A stretch of 7,625 nucleotides of DNA from PNKC01 sp038323265 (GTDB taxonomy: Bacteria; Chloroflexota; Dehalococcoidia; Tepidiformales; Tepidiformaceae), in the NCBI GenBank assembly GCA_038323265.1, contig JBBQGT010000146.1, forward strand, positions 1 to 7,625. The letters are read 5' to 3'. The notes beneath the pieces are model-generated. The model saw only the letters and a program-made list of their open reading frames with translations, did no database searches and had not been told where the DNA came from. How positions within the stretch are numbered: position 1 is the stretch's first letter; the number at the start of each line of letters is the position of its first letter. The position numbers were made by a program, and so were the translations under genes. Below, in pieces: positions 1 through 5,704 of this stretch.

Positions 1-1
1 C

Positions 2-175
2 ACGGATGGGCACGGGATCGTCGCTGATGAGGCTCACGAAAACGAGGTGCACGCGGGTGACATCGTGCATGTACCGGCCGGCGAAGTGCATTGGCACGGC
101 GCCGTGCCGGGCGGCGAAATGGCGCACCTTTCCATTCTTCCGCCGTGCGAAACGAAGGTTTTAGAACCCGAATGA
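2..175 (+). CDS. Cupin-domain protein, C-terminal part (5' end outside window)
   Basis: The open frame runs in from the left edge and gives 57 residues before a TGA stop. Near residues 19-34 it shows cupin motif 2: a glycine, five residues, then P-A-G-E-V-H-W-H. This is the small beta-barrel strand pair that usually carries one metal-binding histidine (H30 here), although the asparagine that usually closes the motif is alanine. The end of the protein (HLSILPP followed by a short tail) is typical of single-domain cupins of about 100-140 residues, so roughly half the gene is probably missing. Cupins of this kind include small metalloenzymes and sugar- or ligand-binding proteins, and the reaction cannot be told from this piece. 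Its stop overlaps the next gene's start (ATGA), which suggests an operon and a related role. The family call is confident; the function is unknown. Confidence 0.85.
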   Translation, partial: TDGHGIVADEAHENEVHAGDIVHVPAGEVHWHGAVPGGEMAHLSILPPCETKVLEPE

Positions 176-1233
176 TTGGCCGAGCGGAGATTTGGACAGG
201 CGGCGCGGGCTTGCCATCGGGCTTCGTGCGGCGCGCGCAGTACGCGGAGGCGGCGGGCTTCGACGGGATCACAATCGTCGATTCGCAGAACCTCTCGGGC
301 GACCCGTACGTTGCGTTGGCGATGGCTGGCGGCGAGACGGAACGGATCAAGCTCGGGACGGGGGTGACCAACCCGTTCACGCGCCACCCGGCGGTGACCG
401 CATCGTCGATCGCAACGGTGCACGCCGTCTCGGGCGGAAGGGCGGTGCTCGGCATCGGGCGCGGCGATTCGGCGCTTGCGCATCTTGGCTTTGCGCCTGC
501 CTCCGTGCCGGTGTTCGAAGACTATCTGAGGCGACTCCAGGGCTATCTGCGGGGTGAAGAGGTGCCGTTTGAGGCAGGGGCGAACGTCGCATCCCTTCGG
601 CTGGCGAACGTGCCGCGGTCATCGAAAATCGAGTGGCTGCGGCCCGGACGCTTCCCGAAGATTCCGGTGGACGTGGCGGCCACGGGACCGAAGGTGATTC
701 GCGCCGCGGCGGTCATCGCGGACCGCATCACGTTCGCCGTCGGAGCTTCGCCGGAGCGGCTCCAGTGGGCGATGGAGACCGCGAAGGCGGCGCGGACCGC
801 GGCGGGCCTAGATCCGGAGGCGATGGAGTTCGGCACGTATGTCAACGTGGTGGCCCATGACGATCCGGATGTGGCGCGGAGGCTCGGCGAGGGGGGCCTG
901 TCGCTGTTTGCGCGCTTTCAGGCGATGCACGGGCACACCGTCGGACCGGCTTCGGAGGAAGGCAGGCGCACCACGGAAGCGATTCATGATGCCTACGACA
1001 TGACCCGGCACAGCCGCGCCGGCAGCCCCCAGGCAGGCAAGCTCACGTCTGAGTTCGCCGCAGAGTTCGGGGTATTTGGGCCGTCGTCCTACTGCATCGA
1101 GCGGCTGCGTGGACTGATTGAGATGGGCATGACGCGCCTGATGATCGTCGGTGGCACGCGGGAGGCCGACCCCGCCGAGGTATCGAACGCGGAAGCGCGC
1201 TTCGTCGAAGAGGTGCTGCCCGGACTCCGCTAA
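172..1233 (+). CDS. LLM-class flavin/F420-dependent oxidoreductase (bacterial luciferase-like family)
   Basis: This predicted TIM-barrel oxidoreductase has 353 residues, normal for the luciferase-like monooxygenase superfamily, whose members use FMN or coenzyme F420. Family signatures are the N-terminal segment YAEAAGFDGITIVDSQ (residues 24-39), the block RIKLGTGVTNPFTRHPAV (58-75) and the SGGRAVLGIGRGDSA stretch (87-101). The C-terminal FGVFGPSSYCIERLRGLIEMGMTRLMIVGG (299-328) matches the last barrel strands. The block resembles F420-dependent methylenetetrahydromethanopterin-reductase-like members more than true luciferases, so F420 use is plausible but unproven. The ATG at 172 was chosen because it overlaps the cupin stop as ATGA and the conserved fold begins right after it (RAEIWTGG). 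A GAAGG lies 13 nt upstream, rather far, so coupled re-initiation is likely. In-frame codons back to 91 lie inside the cupin gene and look unlike the family. The substrate is unknown. Confidence 0.9.
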   Translation: MIGRAEIWTGGAGLPSGFVRRAQYAEAAGFDGITIVDSQNLSGDPYVALAMAGGETERIKLGTGVTNPFTRHPAVTASSIATVHAVSGGRAVLGIGRGDSALAHLGFAPASVPVFEDYLRRLQGYLRGEEVPFEAGANVASLRLANVPRSSKIEWLRPGRFPKIPVDVAATGPKVIRAAAVIADRITFAVGASPERLQWAMETAKAARTAAGLDPEAMEFGTYVNVVAHDDPDVARRLGEGGLSLFARFQAMHGHTVGPASEEGRRTTEAIHDAYDMTRHSRAGSPQAGKLTSEFAAEFGVFGPSSYCIERLRGLIEMGMTRLMIVGGTREADPAEVSNAEARFVEEVLPGLR

Positions 1234-1242
1234 GGGCCATAG

Positions 1243-1266
1243 CCTTGGCGGGACTACGCGCCCAGG
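1243..1266. terminator. Weak stem-loop between convergent genes (possible bidirectional terminator)
   Basis: CCTTGGCG (1243-1250) faces CGCCCAGG (1259-1266) across an 8-nt loop. The 8-bp stem has one mismatch, between T1246 and C1263. It sits in the 20-nt gap between the luciferase-like gene and the convergent monooxygenase and covers the latter's stop codon. There is no T-tract on either side, so the terminator role is a guess based on position. Confidence 0.3.
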
Positions 1267-2894
1267 GCGAACCCTTCGTAGCCACCCGCCGCCACTTGCT
1301 GGCACTTCACGGCGTAGTTCCCCACACCGCCGACATACGGCATAAAGACCCGCGGCTTACCGGGGATGTTCGCACCCAGGTACCACGAGTTGGCCAACGG
1401 AAAGAGCGTCAGGTCCGCCACCTGATTAACGTGGTCAACCCATTCGTCCTCCGCTTTCACGGTGGCTTCGATCGTTGGCATTTCGTGCTCTCGAAGATAA
1501 GTGAGGCAGTCGCTGATCCAGTCCACGTGCTGTTCGATCGAAACGATCATGTTGCTCAGAACGGACGGGCTGCCGGGGCCGGTAATCGTGAAGAGGTTTG
1601 GGAAGCCAGCGATCTGGAGGCCCAGGTAGCTGCGTGGTCCATGCTCCCACTTCTGCGTTAGCACCATCCCATCGCGGCCGCGGATGTCGATGTTCGAAAG
1701 CGCGCCAGTCATGGCGTCGAAGCCGGTGGCGAACACGAGGCAGTCGAATTCGTACTCCTTGCCGCCCGTTCGCAGACCGTTCGGCGTGATCTCTTCGATC
1801 GGCACGGTCTTCACATCGACGAGCGAGACGTTGTCCCGGTTGAAGGTTTCGAAGTACCCGGTATCAACGCAGAGCCGCTTGGTGGCGAACGGATAGTCTC
1901 GGGGGCAAAGCAGTTCGGCTGTTGCCGGATCATTCACGGTCTCGCGGATCTTCGAGCGGACGAATTCCGCGGCTGTTTCGTTGGCCTCGAGATTCAGACC
2001 AAGGTCGATAAATGCGCCGCCGAGAGCGAAGCCCCCTTGCTGCCAGCGCGATTCGAACTCCTCGCGGCGCTCTTCGTCGGCCACTTCGAGGGCGGACTTT
2101 TCGCCCGGCGCGCGCGCCAGGATGCCGGCGGCGGACTCACGCGCCCGGCGGCGGACATCCGTGTAGTTTTCCTTCATCTGGGCCTGGTATTCGGGATTTA
2201 TGGGGCCGTTCTGGGCTGGCACGCTGAAGTTGGCCGTGCGCTGGAAGACGGCGAGTTGGGCCGCCTGCTGAGCGATGATCGGGATCGACTGGATTGCCGA
2301 GGAACCGGTACCAATGACCCCTACACTTTTGCCGGTGAAATCCACCCCTTCGTGGGGCCAGTGGCCGGTGTGGTACCACTCGCCCTTGAAGGAATCGAGG
2401 CCTTTGAAGTCGGGCACCCTGGCGGCGGAGAGACAGCCGGTAGCCATGATGCAGAACTTCGCCGAGAGGTGATCGCCACGGTCGGTGGTGACGGTCCAAC
2501 GGTTGCTGGACTCATCAAAAAGCGCTTCCGTGGCGCGGGTCTCGAGCTGAATGTCCTTGCGCAGGTGAAAGCGGTCGGCGACGTGGTTGATGTAGGTGAG
2601 GATTTCGGGTTGCGTGGCGTAGCGTTCGGTCCATCCCCATTCGCGGGGCAGGTCATTTTCGAAGCCGTACTGATATTCGAGACTTTCGATGTCGCAGCGA
2701 GCACCGGGGTAGCGGTTCCAGTACCACGTGCCGCCCACGCCATCGCCAGCCTCGATTACTCGCGCACTCATGCCCAACTCGCGCAGGCGGTAGAGCATGT
2801 ACAGGCCGGCGAAGCCAGCGCCGACGACTACGGCGTCGATCTGTTCGGCCTCGGTGGCGCGGGCGGCGAGCGTGGCGGTTTGGGTTGCGGTCAT
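1254..2894 (-). CDS. Baeyer-Villiger / flavin-containing monooxygenase
   Basis: This 546-residue FAD- and NADPH-dependent monooxygenase is predicted to insert oxygen next to a ketone carbonyl, giving an ester or lactone. It has the usual cytosolic type I architecture and length. Visible motifs are the FAD Rossmann site VVVGAGFAGLY (22-32), the GGTWYWNRYPGARCD block (54-68) and the type I fingerprint FxGxxxHxxxWP as FKGEWYHTGHWP (169-180). The NADPH Rossmann site is GVIGTGSSA (192-200), the YPFATKRLCVDTGY block (334-347) holds R340, which aligns by motif with the catalytic arginine of phenylacetone monooxygenase, and ATGFDAMTGAL lies at 389-399. The ATG at 2894 has AAGGA 6 nt upstream (2901-2905 on the plus strand) and directly precedes the fold. 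The frame stays open to 3194, but that extension is low-complexity and not family-like. The substrate is unknown: cyclic ketone, aryl ketone and steroid enzymes share these motifs. Upstream palindromes suggest its own regulator. Confidence 0.93.
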   Translation of the reverse strand: MTATQTATLAARATEAEQIDAVVVGAGFAGLYMLYRLRELGMSARVIEAGDGVGGTWYWNRYPGARCDIESLEYQYGFENDLPREWGWTERYATQPEILTYINHVADRFHLRKDIQLETRATEALFDESSNRWTVTTDRGDHLSAKFCIMATGCLSAARVPDFKGLDSFKGEWYHTGHWPHEGVDFTGKSVGVIGTGSSAIQSIPIIAQQAAQLAVFQRTANFSVPAQNGPINPEYQAQMKENYTDVRRRARESAAGILARAPGEKSALEVADEERREEFESRWQQGGFALGGAFIDLGLNLEANETAAEFVRSKIRETVNDPATAELLCPRDYPFATKRLCVDTGYFETFNRDNVSLVDVKTVPIEEITPNGLRTGGKEYEFDCLVFATGFDAMTGALSNIDIRGRDGMVLTQKWEHGPRSYLGLQIAGFPNLFTITGPGSPSVLSNMIVSIEQHVDWISDCLTYLREHEMPTIEATVKAEDEWVDHVNQVADLTLFPLANSWYLGANIPGKPRVFMPYVGGVGNYAVKCQQVAAGGYEGFALGA

Positions 2895-2900
2895 TGGGAT

Positions 2901-2905
2901 TCCTT
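2901..2905 (-). promoter_or_regulatory. Ribosome binding site of the Baeyer-Villiger monooxygenase
   Basis: Read on the minus strand this is AAGGA, 6 nt before the ATG at 2894. It decides the start against the roughly 100 additional in-frame codons upstream. Confidence 0.7.
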
Positions 2906-2910
2906 GTGAA

Positions 2911-2932
2911 GCCAGATTGGCCAGATTCTGGC
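2911..2932. promoter_or_regulatory. Operator-like palindrome plus extra half-site in the monooxygenase leader
   Basis: GCCAGATTCTGGC (2920-2932) is a perfect 13-bp palindrome: two 6-bp arms around one central base. Immediately beside it, GCCAGATTG (2911-2919) repeats the half-site in tandem, so the GCCAGA element occurs three times in 22 bp counting both strands. It lies 16-38 nt ahead of the monooxygenase start, where a bound repressor could block transcription or early elongation. No regulator gene is in the window. The symmetry is seen directly; the operator role is inferred. Confidence 0.45.
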
Positions 2933-2992
2933 ATCGTACGGGAAAGGACGTCCAATAGTGGCAGGGCCGCAGCCGCCGAGGCGCGCTCTTAA

Positions 2993-3011
2993 CTTGCAAC
3001 TGCGCTGCAAG
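2993..3011. promoter_or_regulatory. Inverted repeat CTTGCA-N7-TGCAAG upstream of the monooxygenase
   Basis: CTTGCA (2993-2998) and TGCAAG (3006-3011) are perfect 6-bp inverted arms separated by 7 bases. They centre about 108 nt upstream of the monooxygenase start. The size and spacing suit a dimeric helix-turn-helix regulator. The rest of the stretch 2895-3230 shows no convincing coding sequence and no clear -35/-10 pair. Confidence 0.3.
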
Positions 3012-3230
3012 CGAAGCTCCGGCCGGACGGAATGCGTCCAAGGAGTCGGTCGGTAAGGTGCGAGGCAGTGAGCGCCTCACCGCCATTCGAGGCTGTCTCG
3101 GGCGCCCTACTATCGACCCCCGCCCCGAGCGCTGGAGACGTTGTGTTACGGGGACGTTAGGCCTCGAAAGGCGGGCGCTCATCGCAGGCGCCAACGGTGA
3201 GGGCGAAGGTTCGCCTGACTGTACTGAGGT

Positions 3231-3398
3231 CTACCGCCGCACAACGGCGAGGTCGATATCAGAGAAGGCGTCTGCCTGGCCGCGTGAGGCGGAGCCGCCG
3301 ACGGCGGTCATCCGCACTGCGGAGTGGCGTTCGTAGGCTTTCGAAATCTCGCGAGAGATGTCTAGCCGCCAGGCGCTTTGCAACTTCATTTCGTCCAT
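3231..3398 (-). pseudogene. Truncated nucleotidyltransferase-fold protein (N-terminal remnant, 55 codons)
   Basis: The minus strand from ATG 3398 to TAG 3231 encodes 55 residues. Residues 32-53 read as the start of a nucleotidyltransferase (Pol-beta-like, aminoglycoside adenylyltransferase type) domain. They run AVGGSASRG, a short linker, then FSDIDLAVV, so the GGS loop is followed by the paired metal-binding aspartates D47 and D49. The helix before it (residues 1-28, SAWRLDISREISKAYERHSAVR) is also typical. Family proteins normally run well past this point, at least about 100 residues for minimal ones and often about 250, but here a stop follows two arginines later. The two other frames downstream give nothing recognisable, so a deletion or decayed remnant is more likely than one frameshift. 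There is no good ribosome site before 3398 (alternative ATG at 3389). A real short protein cannot be excluded. Confidence 0.6.
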
Positions 3399-3445
3399 GC
3401 GCGCATCGTACTTTTGGGCGCCGCTCCCGAAGGTAAGCGACCTGC

Positions 3446-4102
3446 CTACTGTTTTACGTCGATTACGAGGCGCGTTGGGTTCTGGAAGGTGGTGACCTTG
3501 AAGCTCTGCTTGCCTTTAACGCCAGCCGCCCAGTTCACCACACCTTCGAAGTCGCATGAGGCCTTCGCTTCGAGGATCGTCGTCCCTGGACCGGGCAACT
3601 CTTTCGGTACGAAGGTTGGCTGGGCGGATTGGTTGTGGGCGGCGGCCTGGGAGAAGCGGACGTTGAGGACAGCCGCGCCCTTGAGTGCGACCGCGGCACC
3701 GGAGCCGCATTGGGATGCGCTGGCGACGTAGCCGATGGTCGCGGGTGGCAAATTCGGCCCGGCGAACTCGAACACGAGGCGGTCCCAGCCGCCAACTTCC
3801 GGGTGGACGCCCATGCGCACATCCTTGAGCAATGCCTGCCCGCCGAACTCCCCGGGCTGTGCTTGGACCGTCTTGGTTTCGGTATCGCCGGCGCCAAGGG
3901 GGTCGACGGTGCCATCTGCAGCGGGCGTGGAGGGAGACTTCGTCGCGGTCGCCACCGCAGTGGCGGGCGAAGGCGCGGTAGTAGCTACGTTCGTCGCCGT
4001 CGACCCGGACGTGGGCGTGGGTGCGGGCTTCGCGTCGTCACCGCCGCAGGCTGCGATAAGGAAGATGAGCGCTACGGGGAACGCAAAGAGTTGAGTCTTC
4101 AT
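3446..4102 (-). CDS. Predicted lipoprotein with a C-terminal AMIN-like domain
   Basis: This 218-residue exported protein starts with Lys-Thr, a hydrophobic core (LFAFPVALIFLIA) and a lipobox ending IAAC, so Cys19 is the expected lipidation site. Residues about 23-75 form a low-complexity Thr/Ala/Ser/Pro linker, typical of surface lipoproteins that hold a domain away from the membrane. From about residue 80 to the end is a globular beta-rich domain. It contains GWDRLVFEFAGPNLPPATIGYV (about residues 106-127), a central strand LKGAAVLNVRFSQA, and the closing NPTRLVIDVKQ. This pattern matches the AMIN-like domain of actinobacterial and Chloroflexota lipoproteins, whose function is not established. 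Two cysteines in the domain may pair. The ATG at 4102 was chosen because the signal peptide begins there; a GTG at 4168 lies inside the stem-loop. No strong ribosome site is seen. It lies 93 nt downstream of citrate synthase on the same strand. Confidence 0.82.
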   Translation of the reverse strand: MKTQLFAFPVALIFLIAACGGDDAKPAPTPTSGSTATNVATTAPSPATAVATATKSPSTPAADGTVDPLGAGDTETKTVQAQPGEFGGQALLKDVRMGVHPEVGGWDRLVFEFAGPNLPPATIGYVASASQCGSGAAVALKGAAVLNVRFSQAAAHNQSAQPTFVPKELPGPGTTILEAKASCDFEGVVNWAAGVKGKQSFKVTTFQNPTRLVIDVKQ

Positions 4103-4131
4103 GCAATCAACTGTCGCCGAAAATTGGTAGG

Positions 4132-4185
4132 CGGAACAGTGAAGCGCCGCACAGATGGTATGCGGCACTTCACCAAATCGTTCCG
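4132..4185 (-). terminator. Extended stem-loop after citrate synthase (terminator or attenuator)
   Basis: GTGAAGCGCCGCA (4139-4151) and TGCGGCACTTCAC (4161-4173) form a 13-bp stem with a 9-nt loop. The one imperfect position (4145/4167) is C-A on the plus strand but G-U on the minus-strand transcript, so the RNA stem is complete only in the direction of citrate synthase transcription. Outer arms CGGAAC (4132-4137) and GTTCCG (4180-4185) add six more pairs across an asymmetric internal loop. It begins about 10 nt past the citrate synthase stop. The downstream side lacks a real U-tract, so intrinsic termination may be partial and some transcripts could continue into the lipoprotein gene. Confidence 0.65.
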
Positions 4186-4195
4186 TTGTTCGAAC

Positions 4196-5326
4196 TCAGC
4201 GCTGCTCGAGCGGAACATATTCGCGGTTGGCGGCGCCTTCATACAGTGCGTTCGGCCGGACGAGCCGGTTATCCGCGTACTGTTCCAGCAAATGGGCGGT
4301 CCAGCCGCTGATTCGGGAGAGGGCGAAGATCGGCGTGTAGAGGTCGCTTGGGATGCCGAGCATCTTGTAAACCGAGGCGCTGAAGAAGTCGACGTTTGGG
4401 TAGAGCGGCTTGCCTTCGAGCTTGCGAGCAAGGTAGTCGCGCAGCTTCAACGAAAGGTCAAAGTACTTGCGGTCTGGCGACTGGTCGGCAACCTGGTGGC
4501 CGAGGCGCTCGAGGATGATGGCGCGCGGGTCCGTGGTCTTGTAGACGCGGTGGCCGATGCCCATGACGCGCTCGCCGCGCCCCAGCAGGGCCTCGACGTG
4601 GCCGGCGATGTTTTGCTCAGTGCCGATGGAATCGACGAGCTTGTAGACAGCCTCGTTGGCGCCGCCGTGGAGCGGGCCTTTGAGAGTGCCGATCGCGCTG
4701 GCGATGGCGGAGTACATGTCGCTGAGCGTTGAAGCAGTGACGATGGCCGAGAAGGTGGAGGCGTTCATCTCGTGTTCGGCGTGGAGGATCATGGCGACGT
4801 CGAAAGTGCGCGCCTCGAGGGGGTTCGGCTCCTTACCGTTAAGCATGTAGAGGAAGTTCGCGGAGTGCCCAAGGTCGTCTCGCGGAAGGACGATTTCCAG
4901 GCCAGAACGGAGGCGGTGGTAGGCGGCGAGGACCGTCGCCATCTTGGCTGTCAGGCGGGCGGCGGTCTGGCGCAGTGTGGGGGTCGTCAGGTCACTCGAA
5001 TCTTTGTCGATTGCGCCGAGCACTTCGACGGCGATTTCGAGGGTGCGCATCGGGCGGACAACGGCGTAGAGCTCGCGCAGCAGGCGTTCGACGATGGGGT
5101 CGAGTCCGCGCTCGGAGATCAGCTTCTTATTGAGTTCAGCAGACTCCACCTTGGTCGGAAGGCGTTGGGCCCAGAGAAGGAAGGCGACCTCTTCGAATGT
5201 GGATTTCTCCGCGAGGTCATAGATGTTGTAGCCAGAGTAGATGAGCTCGCCCTTTTGCCCATCGATTCGACAGAGCTTGGTGGCGGTAACGTTGATGCCT
5301 TCAAGGCCCCGGGCGACTTCGGACAT
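4196..5326 (-). CDS. gltA: Citrate synthase (2-methylcitrate synthase activity not excluded)
   Basis: This 376-residue enzyme is predicted to condense acetyl-CoA with oxaloacetate to citrate, the entry step of the TCA cycle, as a cytosolic homodimer. The length fits the short form seen in Gram-positive bacteria, archaea and Chloroflexota rather than the roughly 430-residue E. coli form. All expected active-site elements are visible: LHAEHEMNAST (181-191), GPLHGGANE with catalytic H220, GIGHRVYKTTDPRA with H259 and R268, DFFSASVYKMLGIP with catalytic D313, then SRISGWTAHLLEQ with R338 and NRLVRP with R358 for citrate binding. The ATG at 5326 is supported by AGGAG 6 nt upstream (5333-5337) and by the typical N-terminus GLEGINVTATKLCRIDGQ. 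Short citrate synthases and 2-methylcitrate synthases overlap in sequence, and no propionate genes are adjacent to settle the point. Confidence 0.93.
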   Translation of the reverse strand: MSEVARGLEGINVTATKLCRIDGQKGELIYSGYNIYDLAEKSTFEEVAFLLWAQRLPTKVESAELNKKLISERGLDPIVERLLRELYAVVRPMRTLEIAVEVLGAIDKDSSDLTTPTLRQTAARLTAKMATVLAAYHRLRSGLEIVLPRDDLGHSANFLYMLNGKEPNPLEARTFDVAMILHAEHEMNASTFSAIVTASTLSDMYSAIASAIGTLKGPLHGGANEAVYKLVDSIGTEQNIAGHVEALLGRGERVMGIGHRVYKTTDPRAIILERLGHQVADQSPDRKYFDLSLKLRDYLARKLEGKPLYPNVDFFSASVYKMLGIPSDLYTPIFALSRISGWTAHLLEQYADNRLVRPNALYEGAANREYVPLEQR

Positions 5327-5332
5327 AGATCT

Positions 5333-5337
5333 CTCCT
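5333..5337 (-). promoter_or_regulatory. gltA: Ribosome binding site of citrate synthase
   Basis: Read on the minus strand this is AGGAG, 6 nt before the ATG at 5326. It is close to the consensus in sequence and spacing. Confidence 0.8.
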
Positions 5338-5350
5338 GGCACGTGTGGGA

Positions 5351-5356
5351 ATTGTA
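5351..5356 (-). promoter_or_regulatory. gltA: Candidate -10 element of the citrate synthase promoter
   Basis: On the minus strand the hexamer is TACAAT (5 of 6 with TATAAT), inside an AT-rich island TGTATACAAT that stands out in GC-rich surroundings. It would place transcription start near 5344 and give a leader of about 18 nt ending in the AGGAG site. No recognisable -35 hexamer sits at the usual distance. Confidence 0.35.
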
Positions 5357-5692
5357 TACAGCACCCAGACTGTACCATCGTGGCTCGGCGACCGCTCTCC
5401 CAAGCAGGCTATGGCGCAGCCGCGAGCGATAGCGCGCGGAACCTTAGACGGCCAGTGGTTCTCCGGGGAGTTTGCGGCAAGGTGATGATCGGAATTACCG
5501 CAGATGGCGAGCCCGGCGTCGACAACCGCGTTTCTTGTCCAGTCGCTTAGTGGGCGGCGTGGTGGCAGGCGCTCCCTGGGCGGGGATGGGCTCGGTCCCA
5601 GCGAAGCAGCGCGATCGGTAAAGGCGCGCGCAGGCGCTCCACCTTGTCCCAACGGCTCTCGCCCATGATCCTTCTGATTCGCGCGACCGCGC
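5357..5692. other. Divergent intergenic region between citrate synthase and the epimerase
   Basis: This is the larger part of a 378-nt gap between two genes that point away from each other, so it should carry the promoter of the plus-strand epimerase and any shared control. I see no tRNA, no small gene with family resemblance and no clear -35/-10 pair for the epimerase. The only repeat noticed is an exact 11-bp direct repeat, GCAGGCGCTCC, at 5565-5575 and 5630-5640 (65 bp apart). It may be chance in such GC-rich DNA. Open frames crossing the region look like GC-rich noise. Confidence 0.5.
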
Positions 5693-5699
5693 AGGGAGG
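5693..5699 (+). promoter_or_regulatory. Ribosome binding site of the epimerase
   Basis: AGGGAGG ends 5 nt before the ATG at 5705, a strong Shine-Dalgarno sequence that fixes the start. Confidence 0.8.
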
Positions 5700-5704
5700 T
5701 TCAG

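Noticed and set aside
2037..2909. Long plus-strand open frame (290 codons) antisense to the monooxygenase
   Set aside because: The minus-strand frame has full family motifs. The antisense protein has no recognisable domain and is explained by codon bias in GC-rich DNA.
2895..3194. N-terminal extension of the monooxygenase by about 100 residues
   Set aside because: The frame is open, but the added residues are Arg/Pro/Ser-rich and unlike the family. The ATG at 2894 has a good ribosome site and gives the normal length.
3295..3307. Palindrome CCGCCG-A-CGGCGG
   Set aside because: It lies within the codons for the conserved Ala-Val-Gly-Gly-Ser segment of the nucleotidyltransferase remnant, so coding constraint and GC content explain it.
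3399..3445. Possible terminator after the lipoprotein stop
   Set aside because: Only three-base GC pairings were found, with no T-tract. Not enough to call.
4103..4168. GTG start giving the lipoprotein 22 additional residues
   Set aside because: It would bury the signal peptide and start inside the stem-loop following citrate synthase. The ATG at 4102 gives a textbook lipoprotein signal.
3629..4732. Plus-strand open frame (367 codons) opposite the lipoprotein and citrate synthase
   Set aside because: It crosses two genes with clear identity and the terminator stem-loop, and its translation is low-complexity. It is an antisense shadow.
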